DNA from: Serendipita indica DSM 11827
Lineage: Eukaryota > Basidiomycota > Agaricomycetes > Sebacinales > Serendipitaceae
Assembly: GCA_910890315.1 (NCBI GenBank)
Contig: CAJVGD010000042.1
Coordinates: 372,001 to 436,000, forward strand
DNA length: 64,000 bases
Direction of reading: 5' to 3'
Shown one piece after another: positions 1 through 11,000 of this stretch; positions within the stretch are counted from its first letter, which is position 1, and every line of letters starts with the position of its first letter. The position numbers and the translations under genes were made by a program. The notes below the pieces were generated by a model, which was not told the DNA's origin, searched no databases, and saw only the letters and a program-made list of their open reading frames with translations.

Positions 1-949
1 GGCTTTGAGACAGGTCTCTATATCCGAATAGTAGAGGATGTTTCCATTGGCGAATACGGGAACTGAAACGGCTTCCTTGACCGCCTTGATCTTGGCCCAG
101 TCGGCTAACCCCTGCTTTTGTTCAGTAATAGATTGAGTTGATTTACACAACTCACCGTATTGACCCCGCGTTGTTCTCGTGTTCGACCGTGACAAGTCAA
201 AATCTGCGCACCGGCACGCTCGAGCATTTTGGCATATTCGACCGTCTTTTCCACATCGGGGAATACTCTAAACTTGGCTGTTACGGGTATATTGAGGTTA
301 GTATGCAACGTATTAACTGCAGGATTGTCAGGGGATTGTCAGGGGCATTTCTCGGGCAGAAATGAACACCAACTTATTCGATAAATTAGATCCCAGTCAT
401 CCTGCAGATAGGCACCATAGTAGCCTCGCTTCGCGATATCCTGAGGGCATCCGAGATTGATATCGACCGCATCGCAATATGGCTCGAGAATCTTGGCAGA
501 TTCGAGAACCTGCTGTGGATCATTGCCACAAAACTGAACTACGAGGGGTCTATCAAGTTTTTCGTTTCCTTCCTCTCCGTTTAGGATGCTAAAATTGAGT
601 TCTCGAAAGGTTTTGTTGCGGATGGAACCAAAGTGCTGCGGGCAATCAGATTAATCACATTTTCAGGGAGACCAAATACTTTTGAATTGATCATGGGAGT
701 ATATGCTAGCTAATAACGTTATCACGCGGCCTTAAATGGAGCAGTCTTGACTTACATGAGCACCGTAACGTCGACTGAGAACTCTCCAAGCCTATATAGG
801 TGAGGATTGTAGTTTTACGCATAATTAGACGTATTCACCAGTTCACTTTGATCTACCATTGGCGCCACGACAAATTTTGGGCTGCCCAAGATCTTGCGGT
901 AAAACTCGTAACCGCTAAGCTTGCGTGAAGAAACTGTTTGTGATTCCAT
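1..949 (-). CDS. DUS1: tRNA-dihydrouridine synthase Dus1, 5' part (cut by window start)
   Basis: Flavoenzyme that reduces uridine in the D-loop of tRNAs. The start is the ATG at 949; the protein opens with [20 protein letters not shown] followed by PMVDQSEL, the classic Dus1 N-terminus. Spliced exons then give [55 protein letters not shown] (holding the catalytic-loop cysteine), [16 protein letters not shown] and [13 protein letters not shown], all in the expected TIM-barrel order. Introns are short; the one near 320-370 splits an Ile codon. The C-terminal part lies outside the window. The gene diverges from the gene starting at 1416. The family call is firm from the motif order; exact exon edges are inferred. 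Confidence 0.92.
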
Positions 950-1415
950 TTCGAAAATGATGCCCAGTATGGACCTTTGAAGTCCTCGGAGGACTCTGTT
1001 CGCCTGTCCGAGTATTTTGCTGGAAGTGGGGAAGAGCAAGTTTCGGTTCCGAAACTCGGCTGTTCTAGAAGGCCCACAGCAGATTCGCTTGTTTCGGGTA
1101 TTGTTTTACACCAGAATCGTAGTACAAACTCTATAGAAGCAAGCTTGGTCCTGACCAGATTATGTTCTTCTCTGGATAACTTCATGAACACCCTTTATCA
1201 GTACAAAGCGATTCATATCTTGAGAACATTCACTGTCTGCTACCCGACATCGCAGCTGCAGGAACAGCAGCCCTCGATGAATTCGATTGCTCCTCCGCCC
1301 TAGAGCCAAAAGTTTCCTTTTCTGTTTATCAAATGGCGCCCACTCGTCTACTGCAATTGTTGGGCATGAAGATGCGCCGGTCCCATTGAAGTCGCCCAAA
1401 GGAAGGGCGAGCAAA
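950..1415. promoter_or_regulatory. Divergent intergenic region, DUS1 / unrecognised gene
   Basis: These 466 bp separate two divergent starts and should hold both promoters. I see no clear TATA box, repeat or RNA gene. Open frames here are short and have no recognisable content. Confidence 0.4.
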
Positions 1416-2731
1416 ATGGCGTTGCCAACTTCAACGCGTCCATCCAAGGAGGTACGGAATCAAATTTATGTATTCCGCGTGCTCTCTGGACCATTCTGGT
1501 ACATAAATGCTTCCGGTGTAAGGCCAACTGCCCAGCGCGCTGTTCCCCCTACCCTACTCCTCTCACCTCTAATACTTCCTATCTAACGGTGCCATAGGTG
1601 GCGCGAAGATGTACTCTAGGCAATCAAGGTGAGCAAGGAGGCAATTGCAAGGTAGTTGCTGACCAACGGTAGCTTTGTCGCTCAAGAGACGAATGAGCAC
1701 GTTGTGCTCACTGCCAACTTCAACCGTCGGAACTCTAGCGCCCCGTTCTCTCTCTCTCGCCAAAGCTCTGTCATTCACAGACGCTCGACGCTAGCCCAGC
1801 TGACGACCATCGACTTTGAGCACACCGACATTACCAGCGCTCGTCACAACAGTGACGTTCAAGGCACTCCTATTCTCGTTCGAGTCGGCCAAAAGTTCTC
1901 CACGCTGCTCCCGAAGCATGCGCGACGCGTCCAGGAGCGACGAAAATCTTTGAAGATTGACATGAGGACGGAGATTCGAGTCGAAACGGATGGATTGTAC
2001 CTTGATGATGATGTTGCAAGCACCCGAAATGGCTCATCTCTGAGCATTGCTCGCACGCTCCCTGAAGACGACTCTTCGCCACCAGCGGATCTTTATGGTA
2101 CGCCTTGGCGCTAGTACCCTATTCTCACTAACGCTCAACTGTAGCCGTGCCTCATGACCAAGAGTGCTACGCAAGAAGTCAACAAGTCCCATTCCCACTT
2201 GGCTCGTGCAGTCGCGATGAAGTCCAGGCGCGAGATAGTGGCGAAGGGCAACATGTACACCATACTCGGGCTTGTTCACAACCAACCATGCATAGATATA
2301 TTCCAGTCTCCCGCCTTGCTCAGAATCAAAAGGCATCTACATCGGCAGCAAAGGGCCGTCCTTGGACAGCAACGTCATCGGACTCTCCAACAAGTGATTC
2401 GATCTATGTGCCCACAGTGCCACCCAAGAGATCTCTGGTCCGCGTTCGCGTCCGAGAATTGTTGAATCTTCTCCTTGGCGGAGAAAGAGGCAATAAAGCG
2501 CAAAGAGCTAAAGCAGCGGTCGGCGTTGTCCGCCAAGCGTCGCTAAAGCGCAAGAATACAACAAGCAGTCGAAAGGCTCAACCTCACTCGCCTACTATTC
2601 GCGCACGCGTTGCTCATCAGATGCATGGCTTCAGCGACAAAGCCTCACCCCTCTGCGCAGAATCCGGCTCGCGGCTCGACTATTTCAGGGCCTCGACTCT
2701 TCACTCCACAATACCACAGTCGCAAATCTAG
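1416..2731 (+). CDS. Unrecognised Ser/Arg-rich protein, three exons
   Basis: I do not recognise this protein. The model is ATG at 1416, exon 1 to 1451, a 204-bp intron (1452-1655), exon 2 to 2097, a 47-bp intron (2098-2144) with donor GTACGC and a CTAAC-like branch site, then exon 3 to the stop at 2731. Phases agree across both junctions and give about 354 residues. The product is basic, rich in Ser and Arg, lacks membrane segments, and looks largely disordered (for example LSIARTLPEDDSSPP and VPTVPPKRSLVRVRVRELL). The second intron is well supported. The first exon is only 12 codons, so the true start may differ. Exon 3 also has a competing open frame, which lowers confidence. Confidence 0.4.
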
Positions 2732-3067
2732 TCTGCCAAGCTTCCTTCCTATCTCATAACCTCCTCGTCCTCTACGATATGATAATGACTCTACGAACAC
2801 TCACGAACTCACTCATCATTGTCTCTTCCTCTCATCCTCCATCTAGCATGTCCCAGGGGACAGACATTTACACTCGTTTGATACGCTCTGCGCAAGTCGC
2901 GTCTCGCTCTTCTGTAATCATACTCGCCAGCTCTAGGTCAGCAACTATTTTCATGTATCACTAGCTCAAATTTCATCAACCTGTAACCATCTTTCTATCC
3001 CCGATGAGGGAATGCTGTGCCTTCTAGTTTCGACGCCTACCGCCGTAGAATTCGGAGTACTTGGTCA
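2732..3067. other. Intergenic, no gene seen
   Basis: Presumed 3' UTR of the upstream gene and distal promoter of the first thioesterase gene. Only short open frames without recognisable content are present. Confidence 0.4.
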
Positions 3068-3105
3068 CCGGCTAACCGGAAGTATGCCGTGTGAGACACT
3101 ATAAA
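3068..3105 (+). promoter_or_regulatory. Promoter of thioesterase A: CCGGCTAACCGG box plus TATA
   Basis: CCGGCTAACCGG lies at 3068-3079 and contains an inverted CGG-N4-CCG. TATGCCGT follows, then TATAAA at 3100-3105, about 50 bp before the ATG at 3155. The same series recurs before the paralogous gene at 4485-4525, 76-78 bp upstream of the ATG in both. CGG inverted repeats are typical Zn2Cys6-factor sites, so a shared regulator is inferred. Confidence 0.55.
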
Positions 3106-3154
3106 GAGCACTTTGATTCCCACCTACTTCTTGAGCCTCAAACTGCAGATCGCC

Positions 3155-4353
3155 ATGGCACCCTTTGCCCAGAATATGCGCGAGGTTCGACTGGTCGAGC
3201 AAGGAAAACGTGAAACGACGAATGCAGATTCTCAATCTCTAGAGGCCCAGTTTGAGGCGCGTATTGACGGAGAATGGGCCGTACTCGTCGTGCCAAACGG
3301 TGGTAAGTCGCTACTGATAGAGAGTACATAAACTGATGACCTGATAGGTTATCTTCTGGGTCTTCTTATCCAGGCGTCTACTATGTTTCAAGAAGGCTCA
3401 CCATTGTCCGAGCCACTTTATCTTTCCGCACAATTTCTGGGTTCCACCTCGGTGGGGCCGTGCACAATTGTCGTAAATAAGATCAAAAGCGGAAAATCAT
3501 ATGTGAACCTTACAGCAAAGCTTGTACAAAAAGTACGCTCACCTTTGCACTTTTCCTTTTCTGAACACCCTTTAGGGTCGAACAAATATCCACTGTCAAC
3601 TCATCTACGGCAAGCTTTCGGTAGCTCAACATCCCTATGGCGCATTCCCAGCCACCCGAAATCAACTCACGCTCGCCCATCCCTCTGGATTGAGTCGACG
3701 CTGTCCGCTTTCTGTCCACCCATCCAAGTGCAGTATCACTCCCTTTGGGCCACCCTTTCAATTCGGAAAGCGTTTAGTTCAAGCTATCGACCCGTATTAT
3801 ATCGACAAGATGGAACGCATTGCAGCACTCCCATATGTCAGCGATTCGGATGGTGGTGACCTTGGTGGTGGGATCTTTGAGTGGGGAGGATGGTATCAGA
3901 TGTTGGACGAAGAGGATGTGATTACGCCCCAGGTCGTTTGCTTCCTCGGAGACGTAGCACCTTGGATGCTACCGCAATCCATTCTGGCGAAACGTGAGGC
4001 CCCAATGTACGTCCACTTATGATCTCGTCCCAGTTGGGCTGTAGTACTCATCGACTATTAGGTGGGTACCAACGCTCGCATTCTCAGTCGACTTCAAGTA
4101 TCATGTGCCGACAGCGAGTGAAGACGTTCCGGGAATCTCGAAACGTACCATTGGGATCTTCTTCACGAGTAAGTTTCTCATTGATGGCCGACACGATGTC
4201 ACGGCAGAAATCTGGACGGCACCTAGTGAGATTGGGAGAGGTCACGAAGAACCAGGGTGGCAGGACAAGATGTTTTGCATGGGTCTTGTGAACCAAACCG
4301 TGACATGTGTACCCGCCGCGATGAACCTGAAGAATTCGACGTCAAAGCTATAG
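3155..4353 (+). CDS. Thioesterase-like (double hotdog) protein A
   Basis: Fungal thioesterase-superfamily protein (4HBT_3/TesB-like), expected to hydrolyse an acyl thioester such as acyl-CoA; the substrate cannot be read from sequence. Four exons are joined by introns at 3303-3347, 3533-3575 and 4007-4061, all GT-AG and phase-consistent with the paralogue. Landmarks are LEAQFEARIDGEWAV near the N-terminus, LYLSAQFLGSTSVGPC and SGKSYVNLTAKLVQK (first hotdog), LTLAHPSGLSRRCPL, GGGIFEWGGWYQMLDEED, then ISKRTIGIFFTSKFLIDGRH and VTAEIWTAPSEIG (second hotdog). No signal peptide or membrane segment is seen. It lies head-to-tail with a close paralogue at 4574, clearly a tandem duplication. Confidence 0.85.
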
Positions 4354-4484
4354 TTCATTTGACTCTATTGCATGTTTGAATGGCATACCCTTTGCGAGGC
4401 CAAGAGTAGACTCGGGAATGTCTCCGTCTGTTTCGCTTGTTGAGTAATCCACAGCAATTGTTTCCCTGACTTGGCGCTTACCTA

Positions 4485-4525
4485 CCGGCTAACCGGCAGG
4501 AGTATGCCGTTCGACACTTTATAAG
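4485..4525 (+). promoter_or_regulatory. Promoter of thioesterase B: same CCGGCTAACCGG box plus TATA
   Basis: CCGGCTAACCGG at 4485-4496, TATGCCGT just after, then TATAAG at 4520-4525, 54 bp from the ATG at 4574. Order and spacing match those before thioesterase A, while the sequence between the conserved blocks has drifted. This suggests selection or recent duplication of the promoter. Confidence 0.55.
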
Positions 4526-4573
4526 AGCCTTTTAATCTCGAGACCCTGCTCAGGCATCAACTCGGAGTTTATT

Positions 4574-5784
4574 ATGGCGCCTTTTGCAGAGAACCTGCGC
4601 AGTGTCCGACTCGTCTCAGACACCAAGCATGATACGACGCATGTGGACCGAGACTTGTTAGAAGCCCAGTTTGAAGCACGTATTGACGACGAATGGATGG
4701 TTCTGACTGTTCCAAACGGCGGTGAGTGGCAGACGAATCCATTCTAGTAATGTCATCCCGACGACTTGCCAGGTTATATTCTTGGTCTCGTTATTCAGGC
4801 GTGTACGTTGTTGCAAGAAGGCTCACCCCAGCCCGAGCCACTCTACCTCTCCTCCCAATTCCTGGGCTCTACATCAGTAGGACCTTGCACAATCATCGTC
4901 AGCAGAGTCAAAAGCGGAAAGTCATATGTAAATCTCACCGCCAAACTGGTCCAAAAGGCACGTCTTCTGGACGTTTCTGTGGTTCTCGTCAACTGAGCGT
5001 GATCAATAGGGACGAACGAATTTTCACTGTCAGCTCCTTTATGGGAAACTCTCCGTTGCTAAACACCCTTACGGCTCGTTTCCGGCGACTCGGAATCAGC
5101 TCACCCTCGCACACCCATCTGGGCTAAGTCGACGTTGCCCTATCTCTATTCATCCATCCAAGTGTAGTACCACTCCATTCGAACGCCCGTACACATTCAA
5201 GAAACATCTCATCCAAGCCATCGACCCGTACTACGTTGCCAAAATGGAACGCCTCGCCAGCCTAGAGCACGCTGGAAATGCTGAGAGTGGAGATCTTGGT
5301 GGTGGGATATTCGAATGGGGAGGATGGTACGAGATGGTAGACGAAGGCGACATCATCACTCCCCCGCTCATTTCGTTCCTCGGAGACGTATCGCCTCTCC
5401 TCCTCCCGCAATCTATTGCAGCTAAACGCGAGGTTCCAATGTATGTCTATTCTTTCACTCAGGGAAAGTACTGAACTCTCCAGGTGGGTCCCAACGCTTG
5501 GACTGTCGATCGACTTTAAATACCACGTCCCAGCACCGGGCGAAACTATTCCAGGGATCGCAAAGCGTACTGTCGGTATCTTCTTTACCAGCAAGTTTTT
5601 GATCGAGGGTCGACATGATGTGACAGCAGAGATTTGGACGGCGCCGAGTGCCATTGGACAGGGTGTTGAAGAACCAGGATGGCAAGATAGAATGTTCTGC
5701 ATGGCACTCGTCAACCAGAGCGCAACGTCTGCGCCAGCTGAGATGAACTTGAAGCACGCAGTCAAGAAAGGTTCAAAGCTATAG
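4574..5784 (+). CDS. Thioesterase-like (double hotdog) protein B, with a GC-AG intron
   Basis: Paralogue of the gene at 3155, with the same four-exon structure and protein order: LLEAQFEARIDDEWMVL, LYLSSQFLGSTSVGPC, SGKSYVNLTAKLVQK, LTLAHPSGLSRRCPI, GGGIFEWGGWYEMVDEGD, IAKRTVGIFFTSKFLIEGRH, VTAEIWTAPSAIG. Introns are 4722-4772, 4958-5009 and 5441-5483. The second has a GC donor (AAAG then GCACGT); only this choice joins VQK to GRTNFHCQL in frame, as in the paralogue, which uses GT there. Role inferred as acyl thioester hydrolysis; substrate unknown. The stop at 5784 lies only 15 bp from the stop of the convergent gene at 5800. Confidence 0.85.
4958..5009 (+). other. GC-AG intron, thioesterase B
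   Basis: Donor AAAG/GCACGT, acceptor CAATAG. The GT four bases downstream would shift the frame, and the paralogous intron (3533-3575) starts with GT. Confidence 0.8.
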
Positions 5785-5799
5785 TGTAAAAGTAATAGA

Positions 5800-7148
5800 T
5801 TAATGGGCGTTACCAGGAATAGTATTGCGGTTTGAGAGCTCGATGGGCTTGCTATCACCAATAAACGCGCCGGGAATGTCGCCCTCCATCATCCCGCTCT
5901 GTACGCCCTTGCCTTGAATAGCGCTCAGGAACCCTGTACCTACTGGTCGTAGCTTGAGAACAGTGCCGTCGTCCATTTTGACAATGTGAGGAGGGAGGGG
6001 TTTCAAGGCCCCAGTGCGGAACAGATTCTGCCTCTTTTCCAAATCTAGGTCTCGTCAGAGGTGGTTTAGATGTAGCAGAGATTCATACCATGTGCCCACA
6101 TGGCCGCGCCGATTTGATTTGAGATGGCAAAAAAGAGGCCGACAAGGGGAAGAGATTCTAAAAGAGCGGATGCAAAGCCAAAGACTGAGTCCCAAAGTCA
6201 GATCGTGGATCATAATGGGTATGTTGACCTACGTCTATAGTCCCACTTTCTCTCTTCCATATACGTCGCCACTTGCTCTGGTGACATTGACTTGGCTTTA
6301 AAGTACTATAACGCCATGAGCGAGTATCTTGGGTAAAATTGGAACCTACCTTGCTGTGGAGATAGCGACTTGTCCCATATGCTCGCATCCACGCAGAGAT
6401 GGCCATGCCGACAAAAGGGTAGAGTTGTAGAGGAAAGAGGATGAAACGGTTGATGACAAGTCGCGCCCACCATTTGCCCATCCATCGTTCGAGCACGCCT
6501 ACACCTCCACCTTGACCACCACGAATGGTAGGAGGAATTTGCCATTCCTCTGCATAGGGACCCCAGAAATCTTTTGGTTTGCCGCGGGACGCAATGGTCA
6601 AGTCCCATGCACGGTCCTGTCATGTGAAATGTCAAAGGTCTGGAGAGGAAGCGAGTAGGGGGGGGGTACCTTTGCTATACGTAGATTCTTGGAGAGGAAG
6701 AAACGGACGATGCCGGACATTTGGGATGTGAGGAAGATCATGGTCGCCCACGTCTGCACTGTAAACATTGACGTAATGTAGGGAATGGTGAAGAGGGATT
6801 GAAGTCGAGGAGATCTATCAAAGTTTGTTATGTGAGACTGATAGTGATATGAACGTACTTTGAGAGAAACATTGCTATGAACCAACGTTGAGGGCCGTAT
6901 GTGAGGGTGCCCTATCCGCAGCATGAAGACTGTAGTTGACACGCTTAGGGATACTTACATAGACAGAGGCGACTGCCAGCCCGCGCAAGGTCCCATTGCG
7001 ACACTTGTCCTGGCACGGTTTGTTACAGATTGTCTACACAAGTGTTCAAACTTACCCAAACTGGACCACGAATCTTGGGATCTAGTAATAGACGGTATAT
7101 GCCGACGACAGTGTACAAAGGAGGGATTGTCAGGAGTGTATTCGGCAT
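5800..7148 (-). CDS. EI24/Lds2-Rrt8-like multi-pass membrane protein
   Basis: Fungal relative of the EI24-domain (CysZ-like) proteins that include yeast Lds1/Lds2/Rrt8, linked to lipid droplets and the outer spore wall. Spliced minus-strand exons read MPNTLLTIPPLYTVVGIYRL, LLDPKIRGPVW, DKCRNGTLRGLAVASVY, LQSLFTIPYITSMFTVQTWA, FWGPYAEEWQIPP, a hydrophobic stretch (FILFPLQLYPFVGMAISAWM), YLHSK, then LPLVGLFFAISNQIGAAMWA and LEKRQNLF. Several hydrophobic segments point to a membrane protein. The start at 7148 is the first in-frame ATG of the exon reading into DPKIRGPVW; an alternative ATG near 7311 would need an extra exon. Function in this fungus is inferred only from the family. It ends tail-to-tail with thioesterase B. 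Confidence 0.65.
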
Positions 7149-8012
7149 GGTAGGGAGCAAGGGTTATATAGTCTATCTAATAGTGTATCCACTGTTCGGT
7201 TCCATCAGGAGTGATATAATTGATAAGAGACATGCATGTGGACTGACACTCGTACCAGTTTTCCAAAATGGCCCATCCACTTGCACGGCCCGTTGATGCC
7301 TCGCCTAAAGAGCATTCAAGCACACACGCGGATGTGTGCTGTAAACCTCGGGACATTTTGGTGAGGTGAGATGACCAGAGACTTGTACTAGAACGCAGTT
7401 ATCCTTTGTGGAACTTGTAATAATGGACCGACCGGTTACCCCCGATGCTCCATACGCAGAGGCCGTCGTGGGTGGTGGGGCAGTCAGTGATCGGTTCTCC
7501 ACCGCTTGCCTGGAGTAAGCGATGATATTGCTGTAAATTGCTGTAACAAAGCAATCTTCCAAGGCCCACTTTGTACAAAAAGGCAATTTCACAAGCTCCA
7601 GAAGTGTCATCAGGCACACCGCGGTTGCAGACGGCGTTTAGAAATTCTCCAAGTCGGAGTCTTGTTAGGTTTACAGAAGTCCCGTGTGACGCCTAAGGGC
7701 CCATGGGGTTCCATGCGAACACGAGTGGGAATGAATGGGCGCCAAGTATCCATCGAAATGGGTTGATAAAATTGCTGAAATGGCATAGAATGTTGAATAA
7801 TAAACTGGCAGGCTGGCAGGCGGATCTAGTTGGTGGCTAAGAGTGGATGTTTGATCTGGAGTCGACCTCGACTGGCCTTGGTGCTTTCTCCGCTCTCCGA
7901 CGGCCAAACGACGCCATTAGCAACACTGTAGTCTCATTACAAGTTTACTTATCATCTCCGCAGCGGGCGAGCTGCTCTCGACTTTTCGAATTTACGACGA
8001 CGCGAAGACGAG
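7149..8012. other. 864-bp intergenic region, no supported gene
   Basis: Separates the divergent EI24-like and deubiquitinase genes and presumably holds both promoters. Minus-strand open frames at 7305-7619 and 7671-7907 have no recognisable content and no splice support. A short direct repeat (ggctggcagg-like) occurs near 7806. Confidence 0.4.
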
Positions 8013-11000
8013 ATGCCCATTCTTCGCTGGATTGGAGTCAATCCACAGGCCTCGACATCCACACAACACACTAAACCTACCCTTCATCCGCATCCAGACG
8101 CAAAATCAGACGACGCCATCCAGCGAGCGCCTTCCGCAGACGCAAAGCGCTTTGGTCTTGTCAACGTACGTCCACGACAACCCCCTGTATCTTCCTTGGA
8201 ATTCTCGCTTTGCTTGCGGGAATTATCTGGGGCGCTCGCTAACGGCCAGCCCGCCCCTGAACTCACCTCTAGACATCACTCGGCAAACGCAGAACATGGA
8301 GCCACTCGAAAGATTTTGCTTTTCTACACCCAACGCCGCTGTTCTCGCTTTCTCCTAACCCGCCGGGGAATATTCGCTGACGCTCGTTTTATTTATTTAC
8401 ATGACCCGAACAGTCTGGCAATACCTGGTGAGTGGATTTCGCTCAGAGGACTCGTTCTCCACTCTGCTCGACGCCTCTTGCCCAGTGCGGTTATGCCCAC
8501 CTACATATCCGGTGGGAGGTTGGTCGCCTTTTTACGCTTCCGCTCGGCGCACCCGGTCACCCGTCGAGCAGCATTTTTGCACACAGTTGTTAGAGTCTAA
8601 CATGGTACAAAGGAACTGACACTTGTCCAGTTATGCCAACTCTGTTCTACAAGCCCTTTATTTTTGCGATCCTTTCCGGGATTTGATCATAAACTCGCCT
8701 GATCGCTCGTTTCTCTACCCGTCAGAGCCAATTTCATCAGCAACGTCGGCACAAGCATCCCCAGCAGCGAAACAACCCGCCAAACCAGAGACAAAGCCTA
8801 CAGCCGCGGTACACAAGAGACCAATCTCGGGCAGTCATCCTAGTGCCGACCCACGTCCGGATGCTTCCGCAAAAGCAGATGCAGACGAGGCAGCAAACGC
8901 CCAAGACCTGGGTCCCCCCATTCCGGCATCGCCACCCTCCTTATTTTCTGCCCTTCGTTCCTTATTTATACACATCTCCCAACACCCACATGACAAGGGA
9001 ACCGTCAATCCAAACGCATTCATCACAAAACTACGCAAGGAAAACGAGCTATTCAGGACGACGATGCACCAAGATGCACACGAATTCCTAAATTATTTGA
9101 TAAATAGGGTCGTGGAAGATATCGAAGAGGAAGACACGCTGCTTAGAAAACGGGAAAATGCAGCGATCGTAAAGGAGAAAGGCGCGACATTAAGCCCGCT
9201 CGCCACCGAGGATTGTGCGTCTTGTTCCGTATGGTCCCGGGATTCTAGACGCTGACCTTTATAGTATCAACATCGATAACCACCTCGGCTACTTCGCAAA
9301 CTCATTCGTCGTCGTCCTTGTCCAGAAAGACGTTTATTCACGACTTGTTCGAGGGCACCCTCACGAGCGAAACCAGATGCTTGACCTGTGAAACGGTGAG
9401 AATGGGCGGCTCATACTTCTTCCCCCCTGACCAATGTTGATCGCCGCCAGGTATCACCGCGTGATGAGCCGTTCCTTGACCTATCAATTGATATCGAGCA
9501 AAACTCGTCTGTGACCGCATGCCTGCGCCAATTCAGCGCGTCTGAAATGCTCTGCCAACGGAACAAGTTTTTCTGCGACTCGTGCTGCGGACTTCAAGAG
9601 GCGGAAAAGCGAATGAAGATTAAGCGGCTACCAAATGTCCTCGCCCTCCACCTCAAACGCTTCAAGTATCAGGAAGAGCTGCAAAAATATGTCAAGTTGA
9701 GTTATCGGGTCGCTTTTCCGTTTGAGCTGCGGCTCTTCAACACGGTTGATGATGCTGCGGACATGGACCGGCTTTACGAGCTGTGGGCCATTGTCGTGCA
9801 TATTGGCGGGTAGGTCCCCTTGTGCCCCACATATTGTGGTTGTTCGCTAACAGGGTTTACAGTGGGCCGTTACACGGGCATTACATCACTATCATCAAGT
9901 CACAGGGGTCTTGGCAGGTATTCGACGACGAGAGTGTGGAGACGATCAGAGAGTCGGATATCCCCAAATACTTTGGCGAGGGCGGGAGTGGGACCGGTTA
10001 CGTTTTGTTCTATCAGGCGACAGACCTTAACCGCGAGGCCCTCGGCCTGCCTCCATTACCCGTTGCATCCATGCCCATGCACGAACAGATCAAACTCAAA
10101 GCACAAGCCGGCCCGCCTTCGCCGGCGGTACCCATCTCCATCGAGCCCTCGTCCCCATCTGTCGTGACTTCTGGAGCAGATACGACGCTCGTGTCGTCCC
10201 CGCCTTCTCCGTCGCCTGCGCTCACCCGACTTGATATCCCCTCGCAGTCGCCTGCTACCTCTACTCAACCACTACCCTCTCCTGGTCCCGTGTCTACGGC
10301 GGCCTCGAGTATACAGAGCCCCGGTGGATTCTTCAGCTCGCTACGACATTCCAAGTCGCTCAAAGCGGACAAGATTGCGCTTGTCGCGGCGCTTAATCCA
10401 CCCGTTCCTGTCCATCCTCGATCTGCTACTGCGGCTACTGATGCGAACCATCAAAAGGAGACGCATAGAGAGGAGAAAAGTTCAGGTGGAGGGTGGCTTA
10501 GTTTTCGGTCAAAGGAAAAGCGACGAGATTCTGTCTCTCAGACGCAGACGCAGGCTACGGGTTCCACCGCGCCCTCTTCCAAAGATTCCAAGCACACCTA
10601 TACAGCCTCCTAGTCCAATGGTGACGACGGCTCCGGTCCGACGGCCATCCACGGCTGGAACCGGGACGATGGAGCATATACCCTCGTTACCGAGTGCAGT
10701 TCTCCCTCTCCCAGCGACACCGTCGCAATTGCATCCAAAGAGTGGTGGTGGTGGTGGTGGTGGTGGTGGAGAATCGAGGGAGTACCGGTGAACCGCTGGG
10801 GATTGATGGTTCAGATTCGCTCTCGGGTTCGTCGAGTTGGACTTCTGGTGTTGCTGTCAATGGGGGAGATATCCCGCCTGTGCCAAAGGAGATGCCACCC
10901 CTACCACCGGTCCCGACTGTCGCTCCGCCTATTCCGAGCATCACGAATACGGCCCCGACAGAGGAACCACTGCCTATTTTGCCTGCTCCTGCTGTCGATG

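Noticed and set aside
2779-2964. Small plus-strand open frame after the unrecognised gene
   Set aside because: Short, low-complexity Ser-rich frame without family features; more likely 3' UTR.
4958-4965. GT donor at 4962 for the thioesterase B intron
   Set aside because: It adds four bases and breaks the frame; the GC donor at 4958 matches the paralogue exactly.
7305-7907. Minus-strand open frames of 78-104 codons
   Set aside because: No recognisable motif, no splice support, and sequence texture like intergenic DNA.
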